Shown: positions 20,016 to 39,440 of the stretch, one piece after another
How the letters are laid out: each line of letters opens with the position of its first letter
How positions within the stretch are numbered: position 1 is the first letter of the stretch
DNA from: Zygnema cylindricum
Lineage: Eukaryota; Streptophyta; Zygnematophyceae; Zygnematales; Zygnemataceae
Length of the DNA: 64,000 nucleotides
Direction: 5' to 3'
Assembly (NCBI GenBank): GCA_037447655.1
Contig: JBBHKE010000731.1
Span: 62,001 to 126,000, forward strand
Notes under the pieces: model-generated
Told to the model about the DNA's origin: nothing
The model's database searches: none
What the model saw: the letters and a program-made list of their open reading frames with translations, nothing else
Made by a program: the position numbers and the translations under genes

Positions 20016-21364
20016 GGTTATGAGCCCACCCTCTAGGGTACCCATTTTTAATGGAACTGGCTTCATATACTGGGAGAGTATGATGACAGAAGCTCTATGT
20101 GAGAAAAGGTTTTGGAGAATATTGAGTGGACGGGTGAGGCGTCCATCCGGTCTAGGCATCCCTTCAGGTTTGGAGGAAGCAGATTCACCAAAGATGTAGA
20201 TCCATCTCCAACGGAGGAGACAAACGAAGGGGAGGTGGTTGAAAAAGGAAAGGAGAAGGAGATGATCACACCTATAGGAACTGGTTCAGCATTCATGTCA
20301 CCTTTTCCAAGGAACGATGAAAATGACCTTTTCCGAGGAACGATGAAAATGATGTTGATACCTGGGACTATATTAATATGGCGGCAAAGCACTTCATCCT
20401 CCGCCATTTTACTCAAGGACTTGCATATCCTCATTTGCAAGTAGAAAGGGCATCCAATCTATGGGTGACTCTCATAGAGATGTACCGAAGTGGTGCGATT
20501 CATCAACAGCAGTTAGTTGATCAGAAAATAAATGCATATGTATACAAACGGGGGAAGATGTTGGATTTTTGTAACGATCTCGCAACACTTTTCATGGAGC
20601 TAGAGAGTGGTGAAAAAGTAGAAACTGAAAAGGAAAAGGTTAACTGTTTGCTCATGAAGTTACCAGATGAGTACGAGAATATAGTCAACCGTGTGCAGGA
20701 CTTGTCGGACTCAAGGAGGATATGGAATTTAGTGGTAGGGATGATTCTCGTTCGAGAGAAAATGATAGAGATCCGGAGGGGAGGAAAGAGTGGGCAAGCT
20801 TTGGCAACTGGTACCAATTGGAGGAACAAGGATTCTGAAAAACCGGTCGGAAACTACGTAGGGGGGTGGCAGAAAAATTTGTCTGATGAGTTTGGACCGA
20901 GTGCTCCCAAAGGGCTCTATCATTTCTGTAAGAAACCAAGGCACTATATGGCTGAGTGCTCTAAGCTAACCGAACTTCGGTTAAAGCAGGGGCAGATTGG
21001 TGGATCTTCGAGAGGAAAGAAAAAGGCTCATGTGATGCAGGTACATGAGGAGGAATCTGAGGACGAGGACGATGAGCTCTTACTGGATGAGGAGTTGGAG
21101 ACAAGGACCGAGGTCGAAATTCCACGAAAGCAGAAATGTGCCTTCGGGGGATTAAAAGGTGAAGGAGGCTGGATTGTGGATTCAGGTGCCTCCATGCACA
21201 TGTGTAAGGACCAACTTATGTTCACTAAGATGAGAAAGATTCCCACCGTAGAGATAGAGTATGGGGATGGAAAAGATCGTAGACTGGTTTTGAGGGAAAA
21301 CATCCTGCTTCTCAGATGTGTTGTTATCCCTGAAAACAGAACCTCATCTCAATGTTTGTGTTAG
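20016..21364 (+). pseudogene. Copia gag-protease of element B
   Basis: Gag starts SPPSRVPIFNGTGFIYWESM near 20023. It is thrown out of frame around 20180 and again by a 26-bp tandem duplication (20301-20352). A long frame, 20378-21364, then runs through the capsid region (MAAKHFILRH; KVNCLLMKLPDEYENIVNRV), a zinc knuckle with the first Cys lost (YHFCKKPRHYMAEC), an acidic linker and the protease motif GGWIVDSGASMHMCKD. It diverges after about 21280. Confidence 0.85.
20301..20352. repeat. 26-bp tandem duplication in element B gag
   Basis: 20301-20326 and 20327-20352 differ at one base. The added length is not a multiple of three, so the duplication is a frameshift mutation within gag. Confidence 0.9.
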
Positions 21365-22480
21365 ATGATAAGGGTTGGACTAGCACTAGAAGGGAACCTT
21401 TAGTGCTAGCTTTGAGGAGGATGTTTATTTCACTGCTGAAAAAGGTAGCGGGATGCCAGTTGATTCAAGCAACAGAAGCCTTTATTATGTCGGTGTTACT
21501 GATATTATGTTTGGCAAAGAGGCTTGGAATGTGCATTTAGATAAGTTGAAAAAATGAAAAAGATGGGAATAGTGGAAGGAATTCAGTTTGGAGAAAGTTA
21601 AAACCTAAGACTGTGGTTGCAAAGGTCGGCTTAATAGGTTACCTTCCCAGGAAGCCACTTATAGGAGAAAAAAGTTTAGACTTGAAAATCGATATTTGGG
21701 GACCGACCAAAGTGCCTTCACCCGTGGGTGGCCATGATGACAATCACATTTGGTCCGGTATTCAAGAGTGTACTTTCTGAAAAAGAAATTAGAGGCCCCA
21801 AAGATTTTCAAGGAATACAAACTATGGAGTGGGAAACTCCATGAAACATGTATCAAGAGAGTAAGGAGTGATAATAGGGGAGAGTATACCTCCAATCAAT
21901 TTGAGGACTTTCTGAGAGAAGATAGAGTGCAACATCAAAAGACATTCCTTGAAAATCCCAAGCAGAATGGTGTAGCCGAGAGGTTAAATAGAACACTGTG
22001 ATAGTGTCGAAGTATGTTGTCGGAAAAGAAGATAGGAAAGAGATTATGTGCGGAAGCAATGAATTGTGCAAATTATCTCAAAAATAGAGTTCTTACTTCG
22101 GCAGTAAAAGGCCAAACACCCTATGAGAGATGGACCGGCCGAAAATTAGATGTTTCACATTTAAAGGTTTTTGGTAGTCAAGTGTACAGTTTAGACTCAC
22201 ATCGATCAAATTAGAAGTTAGATCCGAAAGGAAAACCAGAATATCTGTTGGGATATCATAAAGATGTAAAAGGATATAGAGTGTATGATCTCAAGAGTGA
22301 AGATATAATTCTAGTAAAGCATCTACTGGTTATGGATGAAGGGAAATCCACAAATCCCTTTAATCATACAAAGACAGTCAAAATCAGATTTGAGTCAAAA
22401 AATTCTGATGACTTTGAGCTTCCAAATTATCTAGGTTTTCCAGAAGATAATGATCTTGCTGGTACAAATTAGATCGAGAA
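21365..22480 (+). pseudogene. Copia integrase region of element B
   Basis: Scattered pieces in different frames: SRVYFLKKKLEAPKIF (about 21760), RSDNRGEYTSNQFEDF, NPKQNGVAERLNRTL (to 22001, where TGA replaces the next codon), KNRVLTSAVKGQTPYERWTG and DVSHLKVFGSQVYSLD (to 22214), then GYRVYDLKSEDIILVKHLL. The N-terminal zinc-binding part (about 21440-21620) is largely scrambled. Confidence 0.8.
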
Positions 22481-24270
22481 GGACTCAGCCGTGGAACCCC
22501 TAGTGCCAACTCCAACCAAAGCGGAAGACTTGGTGGAAATGGACCCGGAATCAAGAGATAGGGGAGAAGTCAAACTGTCCGAAAGAATCCACAGCAGCCA
22601 TCTATTCTGGCAACGGATTTTGAGGGAGGAAGAAGAAGCAGCAAAAGATTGTAAGAGAAACAAGCTAACAACCAGGTAACCAAACTCTCTCACCCCGATG
22701 AACGTGAAACTTATAGTGAGGCGATGAACTATCCTGAAAGGAAACGGTGGAAGACAGCCATGAAAGAGGAGATGGCCTCAATTATGGCGGCCGATACATG
22801 GGAGCTGGTGAACTGTCCTCCTGACAGAAAGCTAATCGGATGTAAGTGGATATTTAAACTGAAACTTAACCCGGATAACACCATTGAGCGCTACAAGGCT
22901 CGGTTATTGGCTAAAGGATTTACTCAAAATGAGGGAATTGACTACGAGGAGACATTTTCCCCAGTCGCCAAGTTTCCCGCCGTCCGGATACTTCTCAGTC
23001 TGGCGGCAGCAAAAGACATGGAAGTACATCAAATGGACATCAAGACGGCCTTCCTACAATGAGAGTTGGAAGAGGAGATTTATATGCGACAAATCGAAGG
23101 ATTTGTGGAGCAAGGGGAGGAGAGCAAGGTATGCCGATTGATCAAATCTTAGTATGGGCTGAAACAGGCCCCCCGGCAATGGAATAAAAAATTCGATGAG
23201 TTTCTTACAGGTTTGAGACATATTCGGATCATCTCAGATCACTCAATTTATTTGTTTGAAGATGAGAAAGGAATTATCTTCATTGCAATTTATGTTGATG
23301 ATTTGCTTGTTTTTAGTAAATCTATGGATAAAATTAGTAAGCTTAAAACGGATCTAAAAGGTAGATTTGAGATGAAGGATCTGGGAGAGGCAAGGTATAT
23401 TTTGGGAATTCAGGTAGAGAGAGACAGAGATAGAAAGAAAATCACATTAACTCAGAAAGAGGCCATTGGAAACATGTTAGAACTATTTCAAATAGACAAG
23501 GCTAATAGTTATACAACTCCAATAGAACTAAAGAAAGGAAGTGAGGGGAGAGAGAGTTATAATCTCGGATGATGAGTTAGACCCTGAAGAGAAGAGATTT
23601 ATCAAGTCAATTCCTTATACACAAGTTGTGGGCAGCATAAATTATTTTATGAATTATACCCGGCCAAATATAGCCTCAGCTGTAGGAATACTAAGTAGGA
23701 GTCTAAATGCTCCCACTAAGAAAAATTGGGAGGCAGCTAAGAGACTCCTTAGATATCTCATAGGGACTAGAGATGTATGGCTGCATTTGGGTGGGAACAA
23801 TACTGACATCACCACTTCGAGTGATGCCAGCTATGGGGATGCTCCTATGAGGAGATGCATGTCTGGGTATGTATTGTATGTTGGTGATGGGGCTTGCTGC
23901 TGGAGCAGGCAGCAAAGGTCATTCCTCAGTCCACCATAGAGGCTGAGTACATGGCCTCTTGCTCTGCTGTAAGAGAATTAATATGGGTCAAGTCCTTGCT
24001 TGGTGAGCTTGGTCATCTTAAGAGTGGTGTCCAGAAAGTGTTTTGTGATAATCAGGTAGCCATTGCCATTTCTGCCAATCCTAAAACACCACTTAAAAGC
24101 CAAACATATGGACATTAGACTTAGTTTTGTTAGGGAGAATGTAGAAAACAAGATAATTAGTTTAGAGTATAGACCAGATAGTTAAATGGTAGCAGATATG
24201 ATGACCAAACCTGTGCCTTCCCCTAAACTAATTTTCTGCAGGGAGAAGTGTGGTCTTATATTGAAACGTG
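22481..24270 (+). pseudogene. Copia RT-RNase H of element B
   Basis: The RT entry is at 22724 (RKRWKTAMKEEMASIMAADT), MDIKTAFLQ precedes a TGA at about 23060, another stop lies in place of the LYGLK leucine (about 23150), the YVDD box is at about 23297, and GEARYILGIQVERD follows. A frameshift near 23560 leads to the RNase H part (23541-23939: TTSSDASYGDAPMRRC), then a further shift to STIEAEYMASC...FCDNQVAIAI (to 24118). All catalytic neighbourhoods are recognisable but the frame is broken at least five times. Confidence 0.87.
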
Positions 24271-24288
24271 ACTAGAAAATACGGGGAG

Positions 24289-25285
24289 TGTTGAAATTTA
24301 AGGTTCTTTTAGTATTTTCTAGGTCTGAACTTGTAAAAATAAATGCAGAAAAGAAGCAGAGGCAATCGGCCTCTAACTCCTCCCTTCAAGCCCCCACACT
24401 TGTCGCAGTCACTGAAGGTTACAAGGGGAGCTAGAGCCATGGCTGCCAATGCTGTCCAAAGAGAGACAAGCAGCAGTATTAGTAGGTTTACCAAAAAGGT
24501 ACTTGACGGACCTAGGATTTGATCCTGGTACCTACCGACCGTCAAAGACAACAGTAGTCGTTAGCTTTGTCCTATAGTCTAAGACCTGTGCTAAGATATA
24601 TGGGGTTTGAATTCATATGAGGGGACGAATAGATTCTTAGTCCAAAGATATAGTTTAAGTATAGTACAGTTTACGGTACCGCACGAAACAAATACCGCGT
24701 GTTTGTTTCGACGGCTGGAATTAAAACCCAGTTATGATCGAACGGCCATAATAGGAGCCGAGATCGCGGAATCGGCGTTTTGGCGATTTTCGGTCAAAGC
24801 CACATCAAGTGACACGTGGCACCACCTCATTGGCTTGCGGCATCTTCGGAGAATACAAAACGAATCCGGATATGGCAGGCGTCAACATTTTGGCCATAGC
24901 GTACAATGGCCGTACAGAAAGTACATTGGCACCTTTACCTTTCTGTACCATACAGTAATCTGATTGGTGTTGTACTCTAGTAATAGAGGGTTTAGAGAGG
25001 GGTTTAGGACTTAGAAAAATTGGTAGGTAGTCGCCTCTCTCCGAGAGTGCTTCTGTAAAAAAGGTCAACTTTGACCCTTCATAACTTACTGTTCCAAGAG
25101 AAAATTCAGAAATTCTTTTTGCTATCAACTCAGAGGAGTCTTGTCTTCACAAGTATGAAGTTGGCTAGTGTTTTTGTCTGCTAGGGTGGCAGTTATTCTT
25201 GTTGAAACACAAAGGGGTCAGGGTTATCCTTAGGGCTTGGTGTGATCTACTCATTCTGAGGACCTAGGGAGGTCTCACAATTACA
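24289..25285 (+). repeat. 3' LTR of element B (997 bp)
   Basis: It starts TGTTGAAATTTAAGG after the polypurine ACGGGGAG and ends ...CACAATTACA at 25285, after which the sequence changes abruptly to family-2 gag. It aligns with the 5' LTR from 24750 onward. Confidence 0.88.
24500..24590 (-). other. tRNA-like module in element B 3' LTR (antisense)
   Basis: On the minus strand CTATAGGACAAAGCTAACGA is followed by GGTAGGTACCAGGATCAAAT and CCTAGG. Its order and spacing match the module in LTR C, which has the clearest tRNA-Arg-like D-arm. Confidence 0.5.
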
Positions 25286-25560
25286 AGAGACATAGGGGGA
25301 CGCCTTCTACACCAAAACCTCCAATCAAAACTGCGCCTTTTTATGCCGAAATTGAGGAACTGAAGAAGGAAATCAAGGAGGAGAAACCGGAGGTGGTCAA
25401 TTTACCCAAAACTGATGACACCGAGTTCTTTGCCCTTGCCAAGCTCATGGAGGAGGAGAAAGACCTCGGATGATCATGGATTCCGGCAGCTCATCCCACA
25501 TGTGTTGGAATAAATCATACTTTGCAGATGAGAAATTGATCCCTACCTGTCAAGGATCTG
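25286..25560 (+). pseudogene. Family-2 copia gag-protease fragment
   Basis: It reads HRGTPSTPKPPIKTA, EIKEEKPEVVNLPKTDDTEF, FALAKLMEEEKDLG then, one frameshift later, IMDSGSSSHMCWNKS (the protease motif). The same block is found on the minus strand at 43809-44069 and in longer form at 44641-45458. It begins exactly where the element B LTR ends. Confidence 0.8.
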
Positions 25561-25599
25561 TGCGATAGTCACAAATAAAATTACCAAAAACTACATACA

Positions 25600-25790
25600 C
25601 AATTTTTGATAAAAATTGTTCCTAACTCCAAATATGACTATGTCCTACTCATGTACACTAAAGCTTCACTACTGATCGTACGGAGGCATATCTGCCATAT
25701 AGCTAACAACCTGACACAACTAATACTGTGCGTATACCCGAAAACAGAAGGTATGTCATACTCAACATATTCTACGCTAATTAACTAATA
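25600..25790. repeat. Repeat also found beside the family-2 gag start
   Basis: ATTGTTCCTAACTCCAAATA ... CGTACGGAGGCATATCTGCC ... GCGTATACCCG matches 46010-46135 in the same plus orientation. There it lies just upstream (5' side) of the minus-strand family-2 gag, so it is probably family-2 leader or LTR sequence, here inverted relative to the gag piece at 25286-25560. Confidence 0.5.
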
Positions 25791-26059
25791 AGCTAAGCGA
25801 CAAACGTTAGTTTTACAATTATGTAAACCAACATCAGATTCAGAATACAACGTAGGATTATCATGCATCTGGTCCTTGCTTAGTCAGCATTTGTCGGCGG
25901 TCTCCGTCCACCATCCACGCCCTGAATTCTTTTTGTTGCGGACTCAGGGCAGTCCAGGCTACACAAGGATATAGTCGGTCAGAGATTTTGCCTGCCATGG
26001 TGGCTGCATTTATAAGGGAAAGCCAAAGTGGGGGAATGTGTCCAAATACTCATATTCTA

Positions 26060-26215
26060 ACTTTGCATTCTGTGGGGGAACTGAGCACACAGATAGTCTT
26101 CTTTCACAGGGGTGAAGCTGTATTGGGGTTCTAACTGTTAGGGTGTCAGTCATTTGGGTTTGAATAAACTTGGAGTCGGCACTATCTAGATAAGCTTCTT
26201 TGGATCTGCAATTTC
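26060..26215 (+). repeat. Family-1-like LTR end fragment
   Basis: TTTCACAGGGGTGAAGCTGT followed by GTTAGGGTGTCAGTCATTTG parallels the LTR 3' region (TTCAAAGGGGTGAAGC ... GCTAGGGTGGCAGTTATT). It is diverged and has no clear borders. Confidence 0.45.
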
Positions 26216-26224
26216 TGTGGGGGA

Positions 26225-28020
26225 ATGGAGCCCAATGGAGCCCATAAAATTACAGAAAGAAAATTACAACTTCATGAGTTTACAATTCAATACACTCCGG
26301 AACAAAATGGTGTCTCTCAAAGACTTAATTGGACTTTGAATAAATGTGCTAAATCTATGATGTTTGATAAAGGGATAGATCTAAAAATTTGGAGGGAAGC
26401 TTTACACTGTGCTACATATATTAGAAAATGATTAGAAACTAAATATGTTAGGGATAAAAAACCTTCTGAGATGTGGACTAAAAGAAAGTGAAATGTGTGT
26501 CATTTCAGAGTTTTTGGCAGTAAATGTTTTATTTTGGACAATCTTCCAAGTTTGAAGCTTAATCCGAAATTTGTACATAGAATTTTTATGCGATATGATG
26601 ATGAATTTGTGGGTTAAGAGTAAATAATTCTCAGAAAAATACTCTTGTTATTGCGAAAAACATACAGATTAAAGAAGAGAGTCAATCTGTTAATGTAATT
26701 AGCATGAATGAGACAAAAAAAAAGAGAAAATGCAAGATTATTTATTATTAAGCATATTCCCTTGAAGTCTTGGGCAGCTAACTCCTCTTCTACCTTTGGA
26801 CTACCTAATTTTTTTGACACTTCAGCTCCTCCAGTGAGTACAGGTCCTCCTCCTCCTCCACCTTCCCCTCCTCCGAGGCACCGAGGACCAATAGTTTTCA
26901 CTTCAGATTTTCTGGGGGAAGTAGACAAAGTAGTCGACTGAGAGGTGAACAAGTTCAGTTTGCTTTTTCTTCCAGCACAAGGGAGCCTCTCACCATTCAG
27001 GAGGCCTTTTCTATTCTTGAAAAGGAACAATGGATTTTAGCAGTAAATGATGAGATGAAATCCATCATGGAATCTCAAACTTGGGAGCTTGTGGAACTTC
27101 CACGGAATCAGAAGGCGATCGGTAATAAGTGAGTTTTTAAAGTCAAGTTGAATCCTGATAATTTTATTGAGAGGTATAAGGCTAGACTTGTTGATAAAGG
27201 TTATAGTCAGAAAGAATGCATTGATCATGAAGAAACCTTCTCACATGTAGTTCAGTTTCCTACTGTTAGAATTCTCTTGTCTCTAGCAGCAATTGAGGAT
27301 ATGGAACTGCATCAGATGGATGTGAAGACATCTTTCTTACACGGCGATTTAGAAGAGATGATTTAGATGAAGTAGCAGGAGAGGTATGCAGAAAAAGGAA
27401 AAAAAAATCTGGTCTGCAAACTGTTGAAGTCCATCTAAGGTGTGAAACAGGCTCCACGTTAGTGGAACCTGAAACAAGATGAGTTTCTCACTAATCTAGG
27501 ATTTGTAAAGATTAGTTCAGATCACTCTATCTATGTCATGGAAGGAGAGGATGGAGTGATTTACATAGTTTTTTATGTGGAAGATTCGCTGATGTAAAGC
27601 AAATTTATGAATGATATTACTAAGATAAAAACAACTCTGAATTCCAGATTTGAGATGAAGGATTTTGGGGAGGCAAAGTATATTCTAGGAATTCAGGTAG
27701 AGAGAGATAGAAAACTGAAACTGATTTATTTGACTCAGAGGGAGGCTATAGGAAATATGTTTGAAAAGTTTGGCATATCAAATGCAAAATGGAGTACTAC
27801 TCCCATGGAGTTTAGACAAAAAACGGAATAGAATGAGACAGATGGTGGAATTGTAATTGATGACTCTTTGGAATTAAGCGAAGCAGATTGCATGTCTTCC
27901 ATTCCCTACAGGCAGATTGTCGGGAGCCTTATTTATTTTATGAATTGCACCCGACCTGACATTGTAGCTGTTGTTGGAGCCTTAAGCCAAAGTCTTTAAA
28001 ATCCGAAGAAGTCACACGTG
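26225..28020 (+). pseudogene. Copia integrase-RT remnant (family-2-like)
   Basis: Integrase tail: YTPEQNGVSQRLNWTLNKCA (26290), WREALHCATYIRK, VCHFRVFGSKCFILD. A proline-rich linker (26820-26890) follows, then EPLTIQEAFSILEKEQWIL (26985). RT: KLNPDNFIERYKARLVDKGY, HQMDVKTSFLHGDL (27310), QAPR*WN, and ISSDHSIYVMEG. The catalytic box is decayed to YVED (about 27575). KDFGEAKYILGIQVERD and VGSLIYFMNCTRPD follow. The element ends at about 28015, before RNase H. There are at least eight stops or shifts. Confidence 0.85.
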
Positions 28021-28769
28021 CGAGGTTGTTTTGCTATTTGTGGCGCGTTGGTACTTTTATTTAAAACACATCGCCGATGTGTTTTAAGATAAAGTTTGAA
28101 GATGACGTTTCTTGTAGCGGTTGTGGGTCGAAAAACGCAAGACGACAACATGTAGTAGATTCCAAGTTTGACTATGATGCGAATTGTACTTCTACTATTT
28201 CAATTTTTTAGTAAGGTCATAACTTAAGCGGTACGGCGTTAAGTTTTTGAGGAAAATAACAAAAAAAACTCTTACTTTGGCACATGGGACATAGCATTAG
28301 TAGGTTGACCAGACTGAGTACAAACTGAAGAAACATAATAACTGGCTAGGCTTGAACATAGCTAATAAGAATTGACTGAATAAAACGAACAACAAAAAAA
28401 TAAACATGAGAAAGAAGCATGCGTCATTACTTCTTAGCAGTTGGTCACCGTACTTAACTATGTTAGGGTACGTCCCCATGTTATTAAAGTATCGACTTTT
28501 CACTGTAGTTTTGCCCTAAAATTCAGGGAACTTTGAGAAAAACTTCAGCCGTACAAGAAAGTCATTTTTACCACAGTACAGTGAACGTCAATTCTATACT
28601 TTGAATGTACTACATGTTTGTCGTCATGTGAACGCATTTTGGCGTTTTCCTCTTTTTGACCCTCGGGCAAGAGAATCCAGCCCATCAAAAAAATTCATCC
28701 AGAATTACCTCGATGGGGTGTTTTTAGTTAAAGTACCGCCCAAACAGTCAATGAAAAATGACCCACGCA
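28021..28769. other. Unassigned intergenic stretch
   Basis: I see no gene or element. The copia homology stops at about 28015 and R1 homology begins at about 28770. Confidence 0.4.
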
Positions 28770-29405
28770 CGCGCCACAAGAGTGGGAAAATTTTAGGACG
28801 AGGGAGAGTCCTCGCTATTTTTTTCCCGTCACGCGGATGTACGGAAAAAAATTGTAGGGGTCTCGGACCTCCACTTTCATTCATGGGGGTCCTTTGCAAA
28901 ATTTTGCGCCTTCGTCGCCTCTCCCCTCTCCCTCTCACACTATTGCTTTTATCTCACACTTTCTAGAATGAGACACAACAATATTGGTATAAAATGAAAG
29001 ATATTTTAAAAATATTAGTTTTGACAATTTTTAGGTGTTTTTAATGGCAAATCGAGTGAAAAAAGTAGAAAAAACGAAATCGGGAAACCATGGCGGAAAG
29101 TTATTGGACCAGTGACGTCGACGTTGTCACAAGTGAGCATGACGTCACAATGTCATCAAACCCTAAACATCTACATTTTCACAAAAATCTAGGCGTCGTT
29201 TTGTTGGCGTCACTAATCGTCGTAAATTTCGTAGTCGGCTTCAATCGTCACAAGTTGTACTGGAGTCTACAACCGTCACATTTCAAAGTTCCGACTTCAT
29301 TTTCGCACATAGGGACGCTCTTCGAAGTAGTACGGAGAATCTTTACTACAGGCCAAAATACTTTATCAAAGTACTTACATGGGGACGTACCCTTACTATT
29401 GCCAA
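28770..29405 (+). repeat. R1 dispersed repeat, long copy 2, upstream of the S-acyltransferase gene
   Basis: It aligns in the same order with 1070-1725: ACGAGGGAGAGTCCTCGCTA, GGGGTCTCGGACCTCCACTT, GGGGGTCCTTTGCAAAATTT, CCATGGCGGAAAG, a cluster of GACGTC/GTCACAA words, then AGTACGGAGAATCTTTACTA. It ends about 260 bases before the predicted start codon of the next gene, so it may form its promoter region. Confidence 0.7.
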
Positions 29406-29666
29406 TTTCTTAGCGAGTATCAACCCAATACTGAACCTCGGTGACGACGCTCGTACGGTAGGTTTTGCTGTTTGACCGCACGTGTACGGCACCGGTAGAC
29501 GGCGTGAAGTTCTTTGACGGCGAAAGCAGAAATAGCGTTATCATATCTCTTTGACTTACTGGCGTTGCCGGAGAAAGGTTTGGCTGCCCAAGGGCACTTC
29601 TTCCCTGTTCCCTGGCTTCCCTGCTGTCTGTTTTGCGGTGGCCTCCAGCGCGATGAGCAGCGCACC

Positions 29667-37058
<7,392 letters not shown>

Positions 37059-39189
37059 TATGAAATGACTTTATATGATGATTGATTTGTTTCCAGATTG
37101 AATAGTGAATCTCACTTTTGCGGTTAACATTCAAGTGTATTTGGGGTACCTTGGTGCGAGAAGTTACAACATTGCAGCTGGTTTGTGCTCATTTGGCTTC
37201 CGTGAAAATATATTCATTTTGTTTTGTGGTTCCGTAAGTTAAATGCAATAACCAACGCCATTCAATTTAAAGTGAAAGGTGTTGCTTGTTCTTTTAGTAA
37301 CAGTCTTCAGAAGAAAAGTTCATTAAGGGAAGCAGCCCGCTGTATCTAAAACATCGTTCAAATGTGCAAAAACAATTGGAAACTCAATTTCCTGTTCTGC
37401 CGTTCTATGTGTGTTACATGGTTTTTTCGGGTTGTGTACACGTGTAGTACGGGGAAACAGGGTAGCGTTTCCGATTGTTTTCGCACATTTTAACCATGGT
37501 CTGAAGTAGTCATTGCGAATTGTTTATTGCATTTCACTCTCACCGCCTGACATGGTAATGTCTATCCTTTGAAGTTGAGTTTATCCATATGGTCCCCCAG
37601 GGCAAGGGAGTACTAACATTCTTTTTGCAAAGACAAAGGAGACATTAAGACTTTTTTATTATTATTTTGTCCTTTTGTCAGTCTTTTAAAATTCCAAATC
37701 TGCTTCAAAGCATGTGGAGTCTCCAAGATTTTGGATAAATAGACTAATAACAGTATCGAATGAAGCTGCCAAAAATGGCAAGTAGAGCCAACCAATTTGA
37801 ATCTCACTGTCCTTGGGCTTCTAGCATCTTGTTGTAAAGTTTTAATAGCACAAGTTTCCCATATGGTCACAATGATCATTCTACTTTCAACTAATTTTGT
37901 TGCTTGTTAGTCTGACACATTATGTGTTTTCAGGGTTGAGGGGGCGATCATTGTAGTTGAGCGTATTTGGAGTGGAAATTTGAAAAATGAGGTTACCATC
38001 CTCGGCATATCTATTTCTTGGTGGCAGTTTTGGCTACTGTAGTCCAAAACAAAAATAAGATAGCATGGTACATACTCAAGACGAAGCATATATTTAACTG
38101 TGCCGCCATGCTAAAAACTCACAACATTGTGGCTCTAGCATATGTCACACAATTTACAAATTTCACGATTTTTTATCTATGTGGCGTCCGTTTTGGTTGG
38201 GTAATTGGTCTAAAAAATGAAAAAAATGTTTTAAATTTTGGTGAATTTTTGACAGATTGATGAGCCATGATGACCATAAGGAGAACTTTTATCTTGTGGC
38301 CGAACATTTGCGAAATTGCCCAAATTGGAGTAAACTGTTTCAAACCCGGTTCGCATTTCAAAATCCGAACAGTCAAAATATGATTTTTCAAAAACAAAAC
38401 ACTTCGATACCTGCACTTCAATTTATAGTTTTAGAAGTTTCGTGTTATTGGTCCAAGTTCTTTGGCCATCAATTGCTTAGTCGCGTTCAACGTGTGGCTA
38501 TCAACATTTTCTGCTTCTTGATTGAACAAAGGTCGGTTCTGGCATTTTGCCAAAACTGACCACTGGAAGGGTAGTTCTCGAAAATATGGTGCCTAGAATA
38601 TCACCATTGTCTAGACCAGAGAAAAAAAATATGATCTTACTGTTCGAATACGTTCCAAAATTTAGATGTTGTACCTACAATCTAAACTTGTACATGGCTT
38701 TGTACAAAATAATTACATACGTACAGTTTCATGTGATTGTTAATAATTTGTGATTTCACACTAGGACTTTGAGCAAGTCACCGGTATAATTAGGGAGATC
38801 TAAAAAGTTAGGCGCATGTTCGGTCTCACTGGCTCTTTCGTGACATTAAACAATCGTTCATACAAAATGTGTTCAAACTTAAAAGTTTGAAAAAATGATA
38901 ATTTTGCATACTCCTACTTTACTATTCAACCCAAAAAAAGAAAAAAATGTTTTGAAGTACTTTAAACTCTTTGGTGCAAGTTGGACGCTCAGCTCTATAA
39001 TTTGTAATAGTGTGCGTTGTCATATTTGTATTCTAAGTCATTTAAGGGCTAAGGTTTAATTTTTGATTTTGAACATCTGTCATCCAATTTTTCATTTTTC
39101 TTAAGTCAAAGGCACGTTCGCCATGCCCCACTACGTGACCCCAACAACAGGACTCGAGGAGAAATACTCAAAAGCCAACCTAACGAACC
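37059..39189. other. Intergenic region after the S-acyltransferase gene
   Basis: 3' UTR is expected in the first few hundred bases. Beyond that I see only AT-rich sequence and short frames with no family signature on either strand. Confidence 0.4.
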
Positions 39190-39440
39190 GCGCAGTTGGA
39201 CCCTAAAGATAGGGGAGAATACATTGCAAACCCAAAGACATATGTAGTGGGACCGAAGACAAAGGGAAAGTAGGGACACCGTAAAAACAGTATCCTGCAC
39301 TTGGGGAGTTGGACCCGAGCAAAAGAGAAAAGGTTGCACGTCGGGCGTTGGGCCCGGGTGACAAAAGAACAGAATATTACTCCCTACACTCCAAGCTTTG
39401 GGACCCAAGTGAAAGAGGAAAGGGTGGAAAGTGAGTACGT
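39190..39440. repeat. Degenerate minisatellite
   Basis: Five diverged units begin with TTGGACCC/GTGGGACC/TTGGGCCC/TTGGGACCC (about 39195, 39247, 39308, 39348, 39399) and continue with an A/G-rich half (GACAAAGGGAAA, GCAAAAGAGAAAAGG, GTGAAAGAGGAAAGG). Spacing is irregular (about 52, 61, 40, 51). No coding function is apparent. Confidence 0.5.

Larger units (their letters stand above)
19470..25285 (+). mobile_element. Ty1/copia retrotransposon B, family 1, decayed
   Basis: Order: partial 5' LTR (19470-20015), gag-protease, integrase, RT-RNase H, 3' LTR (24289-25285). The 5' LTR lacks its first ~450 bases. Numerous stops and frameshifts break the polyprotein, so it is inactive. Confidence 0.9.

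Noticed and set aside
26614-27030. 138-codon minus frame with a glycine-rich run
   Set aside because: It is antisense to the proline-rich linker between copia integrase and RT, which explains the composition.
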